The notes below the pieces were generated by a model that was not told where the DNA came from, did no database searches, and saw only the letters and a program-made list of their open reading frames with translations. Of a stretch of DNA of 64,000 nt, positions 1 through 9,163 are shown piece by piece; position 1 is the first letter of the stretch; the number at the start of each line of letters is the position of its first letter. Source of the stretch: Rhizobium lentis. GTDB lineage: Bacteria > Pseudomonadota > Alphaproteobacteria > Rhizobiales > Rhizobiaceae. The stretch spans positions 186,001 through 250,000 of the forward strand of contig NZ_JACHBD010000004.1 in assembly GCF_014200175.1 (NCBI RefSeq). Direction: 5' to 3'. A program made the position numbers and the translations under genes.

Positions 1-187
1 TGGTCAGGTTCGACCGGACAGCTTCCGCGCCGACGCGGCTGGCGCCGCGCACATCGATGCGCTGGATGACCGCGGCCTCGGCGGCCGTAGCGGAAACGAA
101 CGTCAAAGCGCCTGCGCCCGAAGCAACAACACTAGCAGACAGCGCAACCGCCGATACTGCGTTCAAAAACTTTGAACCAGCCTTCAT
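1..187 (-). CDS. bamA: Outer membrane assembly factor BamA, N-terminal part only
   Basis: Only the first 62 codons lie in the window; the gene runs off the left edge. BamA is the beta-barrel that inserts outer membrane proteins. The visible part has a signal peptide (Lys near the start, then an Ala/Val/Ser-rich hydrophobic stretch ending about residue 36) followed by VIQRIDVRGASRVGAEAVRS, which matches the start of the first POTRA domain. It is followed downstream-to-upstream by rseP, cdsA, uppS, frr, pyrH, tsf and rpsB on the same strand, the usual alphaproteobacterial order, which supports the name. The start is the ATG at 187. Confidence 0.85.
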   Translation of the reverse strand, partial: MKAGSKFLNAVSAVALSASVVASGAGALTFVSATAAEAAVIQRIDVRGASRVGAEAVRSNLT

Positions 188-383
188 TTCACCTATTACC
201 TTTTTTCCCTCGTCCCCGTCCCCGGGAGAACCCGATTCCGGTCACGTGTGTCGTTTTACCCGCTTTTGACATACAAGCAAGGGAGGGTGTTAATTTCTGT
301 TTACTTCATTTCGAAGCGTGACCCATTCGCCACTACAGCCTTGAAACATCGTAAATAAATAGTAATTCCCTTACCTTGCGCGT

Positions 384-1511
384 TTACCCTGAGCTCACGC
401 TTATGTCGTTCCAGGTCGTAAAAACCATCAATGTCAGTATCATTGCCAAGCCGATGCGAAACGCGATTTCCTGAGCCTTGGAGCCCAGGGGCCTGCCCCT
501 CACCGCCTCCACCGCATAGAACATCAGGTGGCCGCCATCAAGTACCGGAACCGGCATCAGGTTAAGCAATCCTATCGAAACTGAAAGTGTCGCAGCAAGC
601 TGCAGCACTGCGCCGATACCAAGGCTTGCCATCTGGCCGGACGCCTGCGCCACGCGGATCGGCCCGCCCAATTGATCGGCCCGCATCGATCCGGCGAAGA
701 TATTGGCGATATATTTGAAGGTGCCGGTGACGATGCCTGCGCTTTCGATCACCCCTTCCCGCACCGCCTCAAGCGGGGTGTAGGTTCGCAGGCGGAAATT
801 GCCGGCTTCCTTGTTGGTGATGATGCCGATCTGGCCGAGTTCGATCTTGTTGCCGAACTGGTCTGTCCGGTCGGTCCGCTGCGGCACCATCGGCACCTCG
901 AGCTTTTGGCCACCGCGCTCGACCGTCACGATGATCTTCTGGCTTGGACGAATGGCGACATAGCGGCGCACGTCGTCGAAGGTCTCGACCTTGTTGCCGT
1001 CGATGGCAACCAGCAGATCGCCGGGAAGGATGCCGGCGGCAGCAGCCGCTCCGTCCGGCGCAACTTCGGCAACGACGGGATCGGCGATCATGCGGCCATA
1101 AACCGAGAAAAGAACCGCGAAAATGGCGATTGCCAGCAGGAAGTTGGCGATCGGGCCGGCGGCGACGGTCGAGGCGCGTTTCCACAGCTTTGCGCCGGCA
1201 AAGGAGCGCGCCCTGTCCTCCTCGGACATGGCAGCGACCTGGTCGTTGTCGGGCTTGCTCGAAGCATCCTCGTCGCCGAAGAAGCGGACGTAGCCGCCAA
1301 GCGGGATTGCCGAAATCTTCCAGCGTGTTCCATGGCGGTCGGTGAAGCCGAATATCTCCGGGCCGAAACCGACGGAAAAGGCGAGGATGCGAATGCCGCT
1401 CCAGCGCCCGACGAGATAATGCCCCATCTCATGCACGAAGACGAGCAGCGACAGCACAAGAACGAAGGTGACGACGTTCCCCATCAAAAATGTATATAGG
1501 CCGCTCATCAC
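384..1511 (-). CDS. rseP: RIP-type site-2 zinc metalloprotease RseP
   Basis: A 375-residue intramembrane protease that cleaves anti-sigma factors or signal peptides inside the membrane. The zinc site HEMGH is at residues 27-31 inside the first membrane segment. A PDZ domain lies at roughly 120-230. The second active-site motif (NLMPVPVLDGG, catalytic Asp about residue 325) lies in a late membrane segment, and a last hydrophobic segment is near the C-terminus. Length and order are normal for the family. It lies between cdsA and bamA as in most proteobacteria. The first two codons are both ATG; either could be the start. Confidence 0.95.
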   Translation of the reverse strand: MMSGLYTFLMGNVVTFVLVLSLLVFVHEMGHYLVGRWSGIRILAFSVGFGPEIFGFTDRHGTRWKISAIPLGGYVRFFGDEDASSKPDNDQVAAMSEEDRARSFAGAKLWKRASTVAAGPIANFLLAIAIFAVLFSVYGRMIADPVVAEVAPDGAAAAAGILPGDLLVAIDGNKVETFDDVRRYVAIRPSQKIIVTVERGGQKLEVPMVPQRTDRTDQFGNKIELGQIGIITNKEAGNFRLRTYTPLEAVREGVIESAGIVTGTFKYIANIFAGSMRADQLGGPIRVAQASGQMASLGIGAVLQLAATLSVSIGLLNLMPVPVLDGGHLMFYAVEAVRGRPLGSKAQEIAFRIGLAMILTLMVFTTWNDISVSSG

Positions 1512-1545
1512 TTTCTTGAGTTCCTTCCGTCAGCCTGTCGCTTCA

Positions 1546-2376
1546 TCAGGGGCCGAACAATGCCGCGCCGATCGACGTCATCTCGCCTCCCTTTATCAGG
1601 GAAAAAAGCCCAGCAAGCAATAACGCCGAAAAACAGGCGAAAATCAGTCCGTCGACACGATCCATGACGCCGCCATGACCTGGAATGAGGTGGCTTGAAT
1701 CCTTGACCCCGAATTTTCGCTTGATGAAAGATTCGAACAGATCGCCGGCCTGGCTGCAAACCGACAGAACGAGCGCCACGACGGCGGCGGCGAGTTCTGC
1801 GCCCGGCAGAAGAAAATGCATGAGGACGACGCCGGCTCCGACCGCCGAAACGGCGCCGCCGATGGCGCCGGACCACGTCTTTCCGGGCGAGATCGACGGG
1901 GCAAGCTTAGGTCCGCGAAGAGCCCTGCCGACGAAATAGGCGAGGATATCGGTGGCCCAGACGACGGCAAAGACGAAGAGCATCGCATAAAGGCCCGGCT
2001 GATCGTCGCCTCTGATCCCGGCGAGCGCCACGCCGGTGGCGCCGGCGTAAAACAGACCCGCCGGAAACCAGCGGCTGGTGCCGTGCAGGATGACCAGGGC
2101 TATGCCGACAGCGGTGACGCCGGCCAGCATGCCTCCGGCGAATTCGAAATTGCCGACAAGCACCAGGAAAGCGATCGCCGCCTCGCCGATCCAGCCGACG
2201 ACGTTGGCAACCCAGTCACGCGCGACGCCTGATATTTTTGACCATTCATAATAGATCAGCAGGCCGATCACGGCCGCCAGGATGCGAAAGGCAACGCCGC
2301 CATACCAGGTGGCGGCAAGAACGATGACTGCGAGAACCAGCCCTGAAGCGATGCGCAGTTTCAGTTCCGGCTGCAT
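1546..2376 (-). CDS. cdsA: Phosphatidate cytidylyltransferase
   Basis: 276 residues. It makes CDP-diacylglycerol from phosphatidate and CTP, the branch point to all bacterial phospholipids, in the inner membrane. The protein is mostly hydrophobic helices. The family signature lies in the C-terminal third: SPGKTWSGAIGG, then KRKFGVKDSSHLIPGHGG and MDRVDGL with the conserved Lys, Asp and Gly residues. Its ATG overlaps the last base of uppS, so the two are probably translationally coupled. The product lies 34 bp from rseP. Confidence 0.95.
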   Translation of the reverse strand: MQPELKLRIASGLVLAVIVLAATWYGGVAFRILAAVIGLLIYYEWSKISGVARDWVANVVGWIGEAAIAFLVLVGNFEFAGGMLAGVTAVGIALVILHGTSRWFPAGLFYAGATGVALAGIRGDDQPGLYAMLFVFAVVWATDILAYFVGRALRGPKLAPSISPGKTWSGAIGGAVSAVGAGVVLMHFLLPGAELAAAVVALVLSVCSQAGDLFESFIKRKFGVKDSSHLIPGHGGVMDRVDGLIFACFSALLLAGLFSLIKGGEMTSIGAALFGP

Positions 2377-3119
2377 CAGGTGCCAACCGCAGCAGCCTGC
2401 GACGACAGGCCGCCGAAGCGCCGGTCGCGGGAGGCGAATTTTTCAAGCGCCGAGCGGAAGATTTCGGGGCTGAAATCCGGCCAATATTCCGGAACGAAGA
2501 TGAATTCCGAATAAGCGGCCTGCCACAGCAGGAAATTGGAAAGCCGCTCCTCGCCGCTGGTGCGGATGATGAGATCCGGATCGGGGATACCCGCCGTGTC
2601 GAGACGGGCGTCGATCAGCGCGGGCGTGATGTCCTGCGCCCTGAGGCGACCGGCCTCGACGTCATTGGCCAGGCTCACCACAGCGCGGGAAATTTCATCG
2701 CGCGAGCCGTAATTGAAGGCGATGACCAGCGTCAGCGCCGTATTGTCCTTGGTCGTCTCCTCCGCCTCGAGCAGCAGGCCGAAGATATCGCTGCGCAGGC
2801 TGTGGCGATCGCCGATCACCCTGATGCGCACATTCTGGCGATGAAGCTCGGCCAGGTCACGGCGGATGAAAGCCTTGAGCAAACCAAGCAGATCGGAGAC
2901 TTCGGCTTCGGGCCGGCGCCAATTCTCCGAGGAGAAGGCAAAGAGGGTCAGATATTTTATGCCGGCCGCGCCGGCCGCGCGCACTGTCTCGCGCACCGCC
3001 TCGACGCCCTTGCGATGGCCCATCGTGCGCGGCAGGCCACGCTGCTTGGCCCAGCGGCCATTGCCATCCATGATGATGGCAACATGCTCTGGCACAGTCA
3101 CAAATACAGATTCCGACAT
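2376..3119 (-). CDS. uppS: Undecaprenyl (isoprenyl) diphosphate synthase
   Basis: A 247-residue cis-prenyltransferase that builds the C55 lipid carrier for peptidoglycan and O-antigen from FPP and IPP. The N-terminus carries [13 protein letters not shown] with the catalytic Asp at 18 and the Asn/Arg that bind diphosphate, then GHRKG; the C-terminal part has [16 protein letters not shown] place the start at ATG 3119 (MSESVF...). The frame stays open to 3191, but that would overlap frr and add 24 residues unlike the family. It sits between frr and cdsA. Confidence 0.94.
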   Translation of the reverse strand: MSESVFVTVPEHVAIIMDGNGRWAKQRGLPRTMGHRKGVEAVRETVRAAGAAGIKYLTLFAFSSENWRRPEAEVSDLLGLLKAFIRRDLAELHRQNVRIRVIGDRHSLRSDIFGLLLEAEETTKDNTALTLVIAFNYGSRDEISRAVVSLANDVEAGRLRAQDITPALIDARLDTAGIPDPDLIIRTSGEERLSNFLLWQAAYSEFIFVPEYWPDFSPEIFRSALEKFASRDRRFGGLSSQAAAVGT

Positions 3120-3156
3120 TTCCCGTCCGGTCTTTCCAGGCAAAGGCACAGATCCA

Positions 3157-3717
3157 CTAGACCTGCATGATTTCCTTTTCCTTCTCCCCAAGCAAGCGGT
3201 CGATTTCGGAAATCGTCTCGTCCGTCATCTTCTGTACACGTTCCGACTGCGCACGGCTCTCGTCCTGGCCGATTACGCCATCCTTTTCGGCCTTCTTGAG
3301 GCCGTCCATGCCGTCGCGGCGGACATGGCGAATCGCGACCTTGCTCTTTTCGGCATAGTCGTGAGCCACCTTGACGAGCGATTTGCGACGCTCCTCGTTC
3401 AACTCCGGCAGCGGGATGCGCAGGCTCTGGCCATCGACGATCGGGTTGAGGCCGAGGTTGGATTCGCGGATGCCGCGCTCGACGGCGCTGACCATCGACT
3501 TGTCCCAGACGGAAACCGTCAGCATGCGCGGCTCGGGCACCGTGATGTTGGCGACTTGGTTCAGCGGCACGCGCGAACCGTAGGCCTCGATCGTCACCGG
3601 ATCGAGGATGTTGGCCGAGGCACGGCCGGTGCGCAGCGATGCGATGTCGCTCTTGAATGCGGAAACTGCGCCATCCATGCGGCGCTTCAGTTCCTTGATA
3701 TCGATACCTTCACTCAT
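3157..3717 (-). CDS. frr: Ribosome recycling factor
   Basis: 186 residues, the normal length. RRF works with EF-G to split the post-termination ribosome. Conserved segments are visible: [11 protein letters not shown] near residue 30, [17 protein letters not shown], and [17 protein letters not shown], with a charged three-helix C-terminal part. It follows pyrH on the same strand with a 159-bp gap that holds a palindromic repeat. Confidence 0.96.
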   Translation of the reverse strand: MSEGIDIKELKRRMDGAVSAFKSDIASLRTGRASANILDPVTIEAYGSRVPLNQVANITVPEPRMLTVSVWDKSMVSAVERGIRESNLGLNPIVDGQSLRIPLPELNEERRKSLVKVAHDYAEKSKVAIRHVRRDGMDGLKKAEKDGVIGQDESRAQSERVQKMTDETISEIDRLLGEKEKEIMQV

Positions 3718-3735
3718 GTCGATGCTCCCGTCGAA

Positions 3736-3777
3736 AGCATGATGCCCAAACGTGTCAGCGGTGACGACATCATGCTC
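3736..3777. repeat. Rhizobial palindromic intergenic element
   Basis: The arms AGCATGATG (3736-3744) and CATCATGCT (3768-3776) are exact inverted copies flanking a 23-bp centre. The element belongs to the same family as 35930-35979, which lies in the opposite orientation and shares the GACGACATCATGCTCT end. A partial relative (GACATCATCATGTTCTAG) follows near 3828-3845. It lies between pyrH and frr, so it could form a hairpin in the polycistronic mRNA. Confidence 0.65.
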
Positions 3778-3876
3778 TAACTATCTAATATAGAACATAA
3801 TTCAGATCTGAGGCCAACCGGGCCCGACATCATCATGTTCTAGCGAGACCTGCACCCCCAAAAGGCGCAGCGTGTA

Positions 3877-4599
3877 TCAGTTGTCGGAGACGATGGTCTT
3901 GAGGCCACCGCCCGCCAAGATTTCGGTAAAACCGCCCTTCTCGTGGATCGAGAAGACGATAATCGGGATGGAATTCTCCCTGGCGAGCGCCACGGCGGCA
4001 ACGTCCATCACCGCAAGCCCCCTGTCCAGTACTTCCTGGTGCGTCAGCCGGTCGAAGCGCGTTGCATCGGGATATTTCTTCGGATCGGCGGAATAGATGC
4101 CGTCGACCTGCGTGCCCTTGAAGATCGCCTGCGCACCCATTTCGGCAGCGCGCAGCGCGGCGGCGGAATCGGTGGTGAAGAAGGGGTTGCCGGTGCCGCC
4201 GGCAAAGATCACCACGCGTCCCATCGACAGATGATAGAGGGTCGCACGCTGCGAAAAGCTCTCGCAGATCTCCGGCATGGAGATGGCCGAAAGTACCACA
4301 GTGTCGATGTTGAGCTTGCGCAGCGAGGTCGCCAGCGCCAGCGCGTTGATGATGGTGCCGAGCATGCCCATATGGTCGCCGGTCACCCGGTCGCCGCCCT
4401 TGGATGCCACCGCGACACCGCGGAATATATTGCCGCCACCGACGACGACGCCGACTTCCACGCCCATATGCCTTGCTTCGGCGATATCGGATGCAATGCG
4501 GTCCGCCACCGCAACATCGATCCCGAAACCCTGGGCACCCATGAGTGCTTCGCCGGAAGCCTTGAGCAGAACGCGTTTATAGACAGGCTCTAAAGACAT
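3877..4599 (-). CDS. pyrH: UMP kinase
   Basis: 240 residues. It phosphorylates UMP to UDP in pyrimidine nucleotide synthesis, as a cytosolic hexamer of the amino-acid-kinase fold. The N-terminal RVLLKASGEALMG loop binds phosphate; GVVVGGGNIFRG and GGTGNPFFTTDSAAALRA are the UMP- and ATP-site segments. The ATG at 4599 is preceded by GAGG-type bases. It lies between tsf and frr, the conserved order. Confidence 0.96.
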   Translation of the reverse strand: MSLEPVYKRVLLKASGEALMGAQGFGIDVAVADRIASDIAEARHMGVEVGVVVGGGNIFRGVAVASKGGDRVTGDHMGMLGTIINALALATSLRKLNIDTVVLSAISMPEICESFSQRATLYHLSMGRVVIFAGGTGNPFFTTDSAAALRAAEMGAQAIFKGTQVDGIYSADPKKYPDATRFDRLTHQEVLDRGLAVMDVAAVALARENSIPIIVFSIHEKGGFTEILAGGGLKTIVSDN

Positions 4600-4637
4600 C
4601 TTGGCTCCTCGTAAATTGCCGTGAATGCCCGATACAC

Positions 4638-4669
4638 GAAGGGCACCGCGTTGTCACGCGATGCCCTTC
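4638..4669. other. Hairpin between tsf and pyrH
   Basis: Inverted arms GAAGGGCA (4638-4645) and TGCCCTTC (4662-4669) with an inner CGCG/CGCG pair. Read on the plus strand it is followed by TTGTTTTC, but read on the minus strand, where the genes lie, there is no T-run. It may reduce read-through or act in mRNA processing rather than being a true terminator. Confidence 0.35.
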
Positions 4670-4695
4670 TTGTTTTCAGAATTATGGCTGGAAGA

Positions 4696-5622
4696 TCAAC
4701 CCTTGACGGCAGCCGCGACTTCGGCTGCGAAATCGGTTTCTTCCTTCTCGACGCCTTCGCCGAGCAGAAGACGGGCCATGCCGGCAACTTCGATCGGAGC
4801 GCCGACGGCCTTTTCAGCTTCCTTGATGGCGGCTGCGACGGTCAGATCAGGATTGATAACGAAAGCCTGCGAGAGAAGGGCGACCTCCTCGAAGAACTTG
4901 CGCATGCGGCCTTCCACCATCTTCTCAATGATGTTGTCCGGCTTGCCGGAAGCGCGCGACTGCTCAATGAAGACGTTGCGCTCGCGCTCAGCGACGGCGG
5001 CATCGACCTCTTCAGGGCGGATCGCCAGCGGCGCGGTCGCGGCAATATGCATGGCGACCTGGCGGCCGACTGCGTTCAGGGCTTCCTTGTCGCCGGTCGA
5101 CTTCAGCGCGACGAGAACGCCGAGCTTTCCGAGACCGTCGGAAACGGCATTGTGGATATAGGTTGCGACGACGCCGTCCTCGACCGAGAGTGCGACCGAG
5201 CGGCGCAGGTTCATGTTCTCGCCGATCGTTGCGATCGCATCCTTGATCGTGTCGGAAACCGACTTGCCGGATGCCGGGTAGGTGGCGGCCGCAACGGCCT
5301 CGACGCTGCCGTTGGTGGAGACGGCGACCTTGGCGATGCCGCGGACGAGATCCTGGAAGGCGTCGTTACGGGCGACGAAATCGGTTTCGGAGTTGACTTC
5401 GACGACGACGGCCTTGGTGCCCTGGCTCGAAACGCCGATGAGGCCTTCGGCAGCCGTACGGCCGGACTTCTTGTCGGCCTTGGCGATGCCCTTGGCGCGC
5501 AGCCAGTCGATCGCCGCTTCCATGTCGCCATTGGTTTCGGCAAGCGCCTTCTTGCAGTCCATCATGCCTGCGCCGGTCTTTTCGCGCAGTTCCTTCACCA
5601 TTGCAGCCGTAATCTCGCTCAT
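4696..5622 (-). CDS. tsf: Translation elongation factor Ts
   Basis: 308 residues. EF-Ts recharges EF-Tu by exchanging GDP for GTP. The N-terminal UBA-like domain has [17 protein letters not shown] (about 11-27), and the core carries the TDFV motif at 80-83 that contacts EF-Tu. The C-terminal part has the conserved coiled-coil region. It lies downstream of rpsB on the same strand with a 240-bp gap, as in most bacteria. Confidence 0.97.
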   Translation of the reverse strand: MSEITAAMVKELREKTGAGMMDCKKALAETNGDMEAAIDWLRAKGIAKADKKSGRTAAEGLIGVSSQGTKAVVVEVNSETDFVARNDAFQDLVRGIAKVAVSTNGSVEAVAAATYPASGKSVSDTIKDAIATIGENMNLRRSVALSVEDGVVATYIHNAVSDGLGKLGVLVALKSTGDKEALNAVGRQVAMHIAATAPLAIRPEEVDAAVAERERNVFIEQSRASGKPDNIIEKMVEGRMRKFFEEVALLSQAFVINPDLTVAAAIKEAEKAVGAPIEVAGMARLLLGEGVEKEETDFAAEVAAAVKG

Positions 5623-5774
5623 TATCTTCCTCTTATCGGTTCAAACGGTGGGCCGCAAAGCGCGGCGCGGCACCGGATTGAGGCACGAAATGTACCTGTA
5701 TGTATGACAGCGTGATGAAGACGCGCCATAACGAAATTTATCTGGCGAGGCATCTGACGCCTTCGCTCTGAAAC

Positions 5775-5816
5775 AGGCAAGGCCGCCGAACTTCGATGAG
5801 TCGCGAGCGGCCTTCC
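5775..5816 (-). terminator. Possible attenuator/terminator hairpin after rpsB
   Basis: Arms AAGGCCGC (5779-5786) and GCGGCCTT (5807-5814) are exact inverted copies with a 20-base loop. On the minus strand the stem is followed by GCCTGTTT, only weakly T-rich. It could partly terminate rpsB transcripts before tsf. The loop is long, so this is a weak call. Confidence 0.35.
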
Positions 5817-5862
5817 CCAGTCCATGCAAGCTTTGGCGGAACTTTCGATCCGCCCGCTTTCA

Positions 5863-6630
5863 TCAGCCTTCGGCTGCTTCTTCGAGAGCCGGCTCGACCG
5901 GAACTTCGGAGGATGCGCCGAGATCGCGGCCGGAAGAGCTCTGCTGGCGAGCGATGCCGTCGATGGCAGCGCGGGAGATCAGCTCGCAGTAAAGAGCGAT
6001 CGCGCGCGATGCGTCGTCGTTGCCCGGGATCGGATAGTCGATCAGGTCGGGATCGCAGTTCGAATCGATGATGGCGACAACCGGGATGCCGAGGCGCTTG
6101 GCTTCGTCGATCGCGATCTTTTCCTTGTTGGTGTCGATGATGAACATCAGGTCGGGGGTGCCGCCCATATCACGGATACCGCCGAGAGCCTTGTCGAGCT
6201 TTTCACGCTCGCGCTCCAGGTTCAGGCGTTCCTTCTTGGTGAAGCCCTGGGCTTCGCCGCCGAGGATCTCATCGAGCTTGCGCAGGCGCTGGATCGAGTT
6301 GGAGATCGTCTTCCAGTTCGTCATCATGCCGCCGAGCCAGCGCGAGTTGACGTAGTACTGGGCCGAACGCTTGGCGCTGTCGGCGATGATCTCCGACGCC
6401 TGGCGCTTGGTGCCGACGAAGAGAACGCGGCCGCCGCGGGCAACGGTGTCGCTGACAACCTGAAGGGCGCGCGACAGCATCGGAACGGTCTGGGCCAGAT
6501 CGATGATGTGGATGTTGTTGCGGTCGCCGAAGATATACGGCTTCATCTTCGGGTTCCAGCGATGGGTCTGGTGGCCGAAGTGGACGCCTGCCTCAAGAAG
6601 CTGGCGCATAGAAAAATCAGGCAATGCCAT
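5863..6630 (-). CDS. rpsB: 30S ribosomal protein S2
   Basis: 255 residues. It begins [20 protein letters not shown], the S2 signature, followed by [13 protein letters not shown] and later the second signature near [15 protein letters not shown]. The C-terminal 25 residues are an acidic, Ala-rich extension typical of alphaproteobacterial S2. It heads the rpsB-tsf-pyrH-frr block. Confidence 0.97.
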   Translation of the reverse strand: MALPDFSMRQLLEAGVHFGHQTHRWNPKMKPYIFGDRNNIHIIDLAQTVPMLSRALQVVSDTVARGGRVLFVGTKRQASEIIADSAKRSAQYYVNSRWLGGMMTNWKTISNSIQRLRKLDEILGGEAQGFTKKERLNLEREREKLDKALGGIRDMGGTPDLMFIIDTNKEKIAIDEAKRLGIPVVAIIDSNCDPDLIDYPIPGNDDASRAIALYCELISRAAIDGIARQQSSSGRDLGASSEVPVEPALEEAAEG

Positions 6631-6761
6631 GCCTTGTTACTCCTTTTCCGGTTGAACCTCCGCAAGACGAACAGCACCCTCGTCGAGGATGCCACCGGCG
6701 GAACAGCCCGGATTTCTCCCGGACGATCCCATGCCTTACGTGTGGAATGCCGGTGCCCATA

Positions 6762-6809
6762 CATTCCGTTCGGCATAAAAGCAAGGAAAACATTCCATTC
6801 GGCATAAAA
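6762..6809. repeat. Spaced 19-bp direct repeat upstream of rpsB
   Basis: CATTCCGTTCGGCATAAAA at 6762-6780 recurs at 6791-6809 with one change (CATTCCATTCGGCATAAAA), repeat period 29 bp. It sits 130-180 bp upstream of the rpsB start within the 296-bp gap to the eipB-like gene. The gap has no convincing gene. The repeat may be part of the rpsB promoter or leader. Confidence 0.6.
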
Positions 6810-6926
6810 ACACGGATTCGGCCGAACATCTGCCCGGCTGCCCTGCCCTGCAATGCCGCCGCTCAGCTCGCCAGCGTCGACAGCATGACGCCCGACACCG
6901 TTTTATGACGGTGGAAAAGCCGCAGC

Positions 6927-7763
6927 TTAATGACAAGCCTCGGCCTTGCGCTCAAGCAGTTCCAGCTTGGCAAGCTTGCCGGTCAGGACGAAATCGCCGT
7001 AATCCATCGTCAGGTCGCGGGTGATGCCGTTCTCATAGAGCTTGAAGGACATGCGATAGACCGGCAGCGCATCCGATTTCGCATTCTCGTTGAAATAGGC
7101 GATCGTCACCGGCCAGAACGCGGTCTTGGAGAAGGCGCCGGCATTGCCGGCATCGGCCTCTTCGGCAACCGGCGTCTGCTGCTTGCCGACGATCGTCGTC
7201 GTCACCAGCGCCTTGTCGCCGTCATCGGAGCCGTCGAAAACGCGCGCCTCGAAGAAGCGTTTGCCGTCCTTGGCGTTCTGGATCACGTCGAGCATGTGTT
7301 CCGTGGGAAAGCGGCTTTCGGCCAGCTGCAGCACGCGGTTCGCCGGCTGCTTGAGATCGACCTTGACGCCATCGGGTTGGTCCTGAGCGGCACCGTTGAC
7401 TTCCTTGTCGAGCTGATCGTCGGTGAAGGATTTGGTGTCGAAGGTGAACTTGCCGTCCTTCAGGTTCTCGAAGGTCGTCGTCTGCTGGTCGCTGACGCGC
7501 ACGCTGTCACCGGTATTGATCTGCGTCACGAAGCGAAAATTCGTGGTGAAGCCCTGGCAATAGCTGCCGTCGAACTCATAGACCATGCGGCCGTACATGC
7601 CGGCGATGCCGGAGCGGTCCGAAGCATCCTTCAATTCGAGATCGTAGACGGCGCGATGGGCAATGAGGCCGGTCGCGGCCGCAGCGCTTGCCGCAGGCGC
7701 ACCCGCCCATGCATTGGCGGATACGCTGGCGAGAAGCAGAGCGGCAAGCGACGATCGGAACAT
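6927..7763 (-). CDS. EipB-like periplasmic envelope integrity protein (DUF1849)
   Basis: 278 residues with a signal peptide cleaved near AWA-GAP (about residue 20). The mature part has the DUF1849 pattern: HRAVYDLEL, GRMVYEFDGSYCQGFTTNFRF, and a C-terminal Cys-His end. The Cys in SYCQGF and the Cys two residues from the C-terminus are the pair that forms the conserved disulfide in the Brucella EipB beta-spiral protein. EipB is needed for envelope integrity in Brucella; the same role here is inference. Transcribed towards rpsB, divergent from ridA. Confidence 0.8.
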   Translation of the reverse strand: MFRSSLAALLLASVSANAWAGAPAASAAAATGLIAHRAVYDLELKDASDRSGIAGMYGRMVYEFDGSYCQGFTTNFRFVTQINTGDSVRVSDQQTTTFENLKDGKFTFDTKSFTDDQLDKEVNGAAQDQPDGVKVDLKQPANRVLQLAESRFPTEHMLDVIQNAKDGKRFFEARVFDGSDDGDKALVTTTIVGKQQTPVAEEADAGNAGAFSKTAFWPVTIAYFNENAKSDALPVYRMSFKLYENGITRDLTMDYGDFVLTGKLAKLELLERKAEACH

Positions 7764-7899
7764 TCATTCACTCCTGTTGGACTCGGCCGCGATGTTATAT
7801 GAACTCTTTCGGCCAAATCGAGGCTCGAAGCTGTCATAATAAAGATTCTAGTCTTGATGCATAATTTTTGAAACATTGACAACAAAAGCGGAGACGAAA

Positions 7900-8370
7900 A
7901 TGTCCGATGAAATTGCAGCGCGCCTGACTGAGATGGGGATAACCCTACCCGAAGCCGCAGCCCCAGCCGCAAATTACGTTCCCTATGTCATCAGCGGCAA
8001 TCTTCTCTACATCTCCGGCCAGCTGCCGCTCGAAGGCGGCAAGATCGCCGTCGCCGGCCATCTCGGCAAGACGGTCGACGTTGCAAGCGGCCAGCGCGGC
8101 GCCGAACTCTGCGCGATCAACATCCTCGCCCAGGCGAAGGCCGCACTTGGCGGCAATCTCGGCCGCATCCGGCGCGTCATCAAGCTGAACGGCTTCGTCG
8201 CCTCGGCGCCCGACTTTGTCGAGCAGCATCTCGTCATCAACGGCGCGTCGAACCTGATTGCCGGCGTGCTCGGCGAGGCCGGCAAACATGCGCGTGCCGC
8301 CGTCGGCATGGCAGCCCTACCGCTGAACGCCGCGGTCGAGATCGATGCTATCATGGAAATCGCGGAATGA
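7900..8370 (+). CDS. RidA/YjgF family protein
   Basis: 156 residues from ATG 7900, which has GGAG eight bases upstream; a TTG at 7876 would only add eight residues. RidA proteins hydrolyse reactive enamine/imine intermediates made by PLP enzymes. Visible features are NLLYISGQLPLEGG, GAELCAINILAQAKAALGG and the C-terminal LNAAVEIDAIMEIA. It belongs to the subgroup with a longer N-terminus (residues 1-30). Its stop overlaps the next start (ATGA), so it is probably co-translated with the GDPD gene. Confidence 0.88.
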   Translation: MSDEIAARLTEMGITLPEAAAPAANYVPYVISGNLLYISGQLPLEGGKIAVAGHLGKTVDVASGQRGAELCAINILAQAKAALGGNLGRIRRVIKLNGFVASAPDFVEQHLVINGASNLIAGVLGEAGKHARAAVGMAALPLNAAVEIDAIMEIAE

Positions 8371-9086
8371 CGAATGCAGCCTGGATCAAGGACGTGGCGG
8401 TCGCCCATCGCGGCTTTCACGACCTCAATAAGCTCGTCTGGGAAAACACGCTTTCGGCCTTTTCGCGCGCCGTCGAAGCGGGCTTTGCGATCGAATGCGA
8501 TCTGCATTACGCCTCCGACGGCGTGCCGATTATCTTTCACGACGAGGACCTGAAGCGCCTTTGCAATCTCACCGGCGACATCAGGGAGCGCACCTCCCGC
8601 GAGCTCGGACTGATCGCTGTCGGAGGCACCAGCGACAAGGTGCCGACGCTCAGCCAGCTTCTCGATCTCGTCCGCGGCAAGGTGCCGCTGGTACTGGAGC
8701 TGAAGGGCCGCGAGGCTGATGACGAAGGGTTTGCCGAATCTGTTCTCGAAGTGCTGGAAGGCTATGAAGGCAAGGTGGCGCTGATGAGCTTCGACCACTG
8801 GCTGCTGCGCGATTTGAAGGCGCTTGGCTCCCCCTACCCGCTCGGGCTGACCGCCAACGGCAACACGCCCGAGGAGTTCGCAGAGCACGCCCAGGCGATG
8901 GAGATCGGTCTCGATTTCATCTCCTATTATTACGACGACCTGCCGAATGCCTTCATATCAGGCGAACGCGAAAAGGGCATTCCCGTCATCACCTGGACGG
9001 TGCGCGACGAAGAGGCGCGGCGGCGGACCTTCGCCAATGCGGACCAGATGACCTTCGAAGGCTTCGACCCGCGTGTGGCGGTTTGA
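8367..9086 (+). CDS. Glycerophosphodiester phosphodiesterase family protein
   Basis: 239 residues, TIM-barrel GDPD family. It cleaves glycerophosphodiesters to glycerol-3-phosphate and an alcohol. The catalytic and metal residues are visible: AHRGFHD (His near 13), ENTLSAF, ECDLHYASDG and IIFHDEDL. There is no signal peptide, so it is cytosolic. It overlaps ridA by 4 bp. An exact substrate cannot be named. Confidence 0.9.
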   Translation: MTNAAWIKDVAVAHRGFHDLNKLVWENTLSAFSRAVEAGFAIECDLHYASDGVPIIFHDEDLKRLCNLTGDIRERTSRELGLIAVGGTSDKVPTLSQLLDLVRGKVPLVLELKGREADDEGFAESVLEVLEGYEGKVALMSFDHWLLRDLKALGSPYPLGLTANGNTPEEFAEHAQAMEIGLDFISYYYDDLPNAFISGEREKGIPVITWTVRDEEARRRTFANADQMTFEGFDPRVAV

Positions 9087-9163
9087 CGCTCGCTTTTTGG
9101 CCAAGATCATGCGCAGATTGAGGGAAAGCCGAACCGCACTCCACAGGCTTCGCATTTTGCCCC

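Noticed and set aside
3157..3191. Longer uppS start at 3191
   Set aside because: It would overlap frr by 35 bp and add residues unlike the family; ATG 3119 gives the standard N-terminus.
4621..5715. Long plus-strand open frame (364 codons) opposite tsf
   Set aside because: It is the GC-rich antisense shadow of tsf; codon pattern and composition are those of a complement, and tsf on the other strand is certain.
5824..6807. 327-codon plus-strand open frame opposite rpsB
   Set aside because: Shadow of rpsB; no ribosome site or family resemblance.
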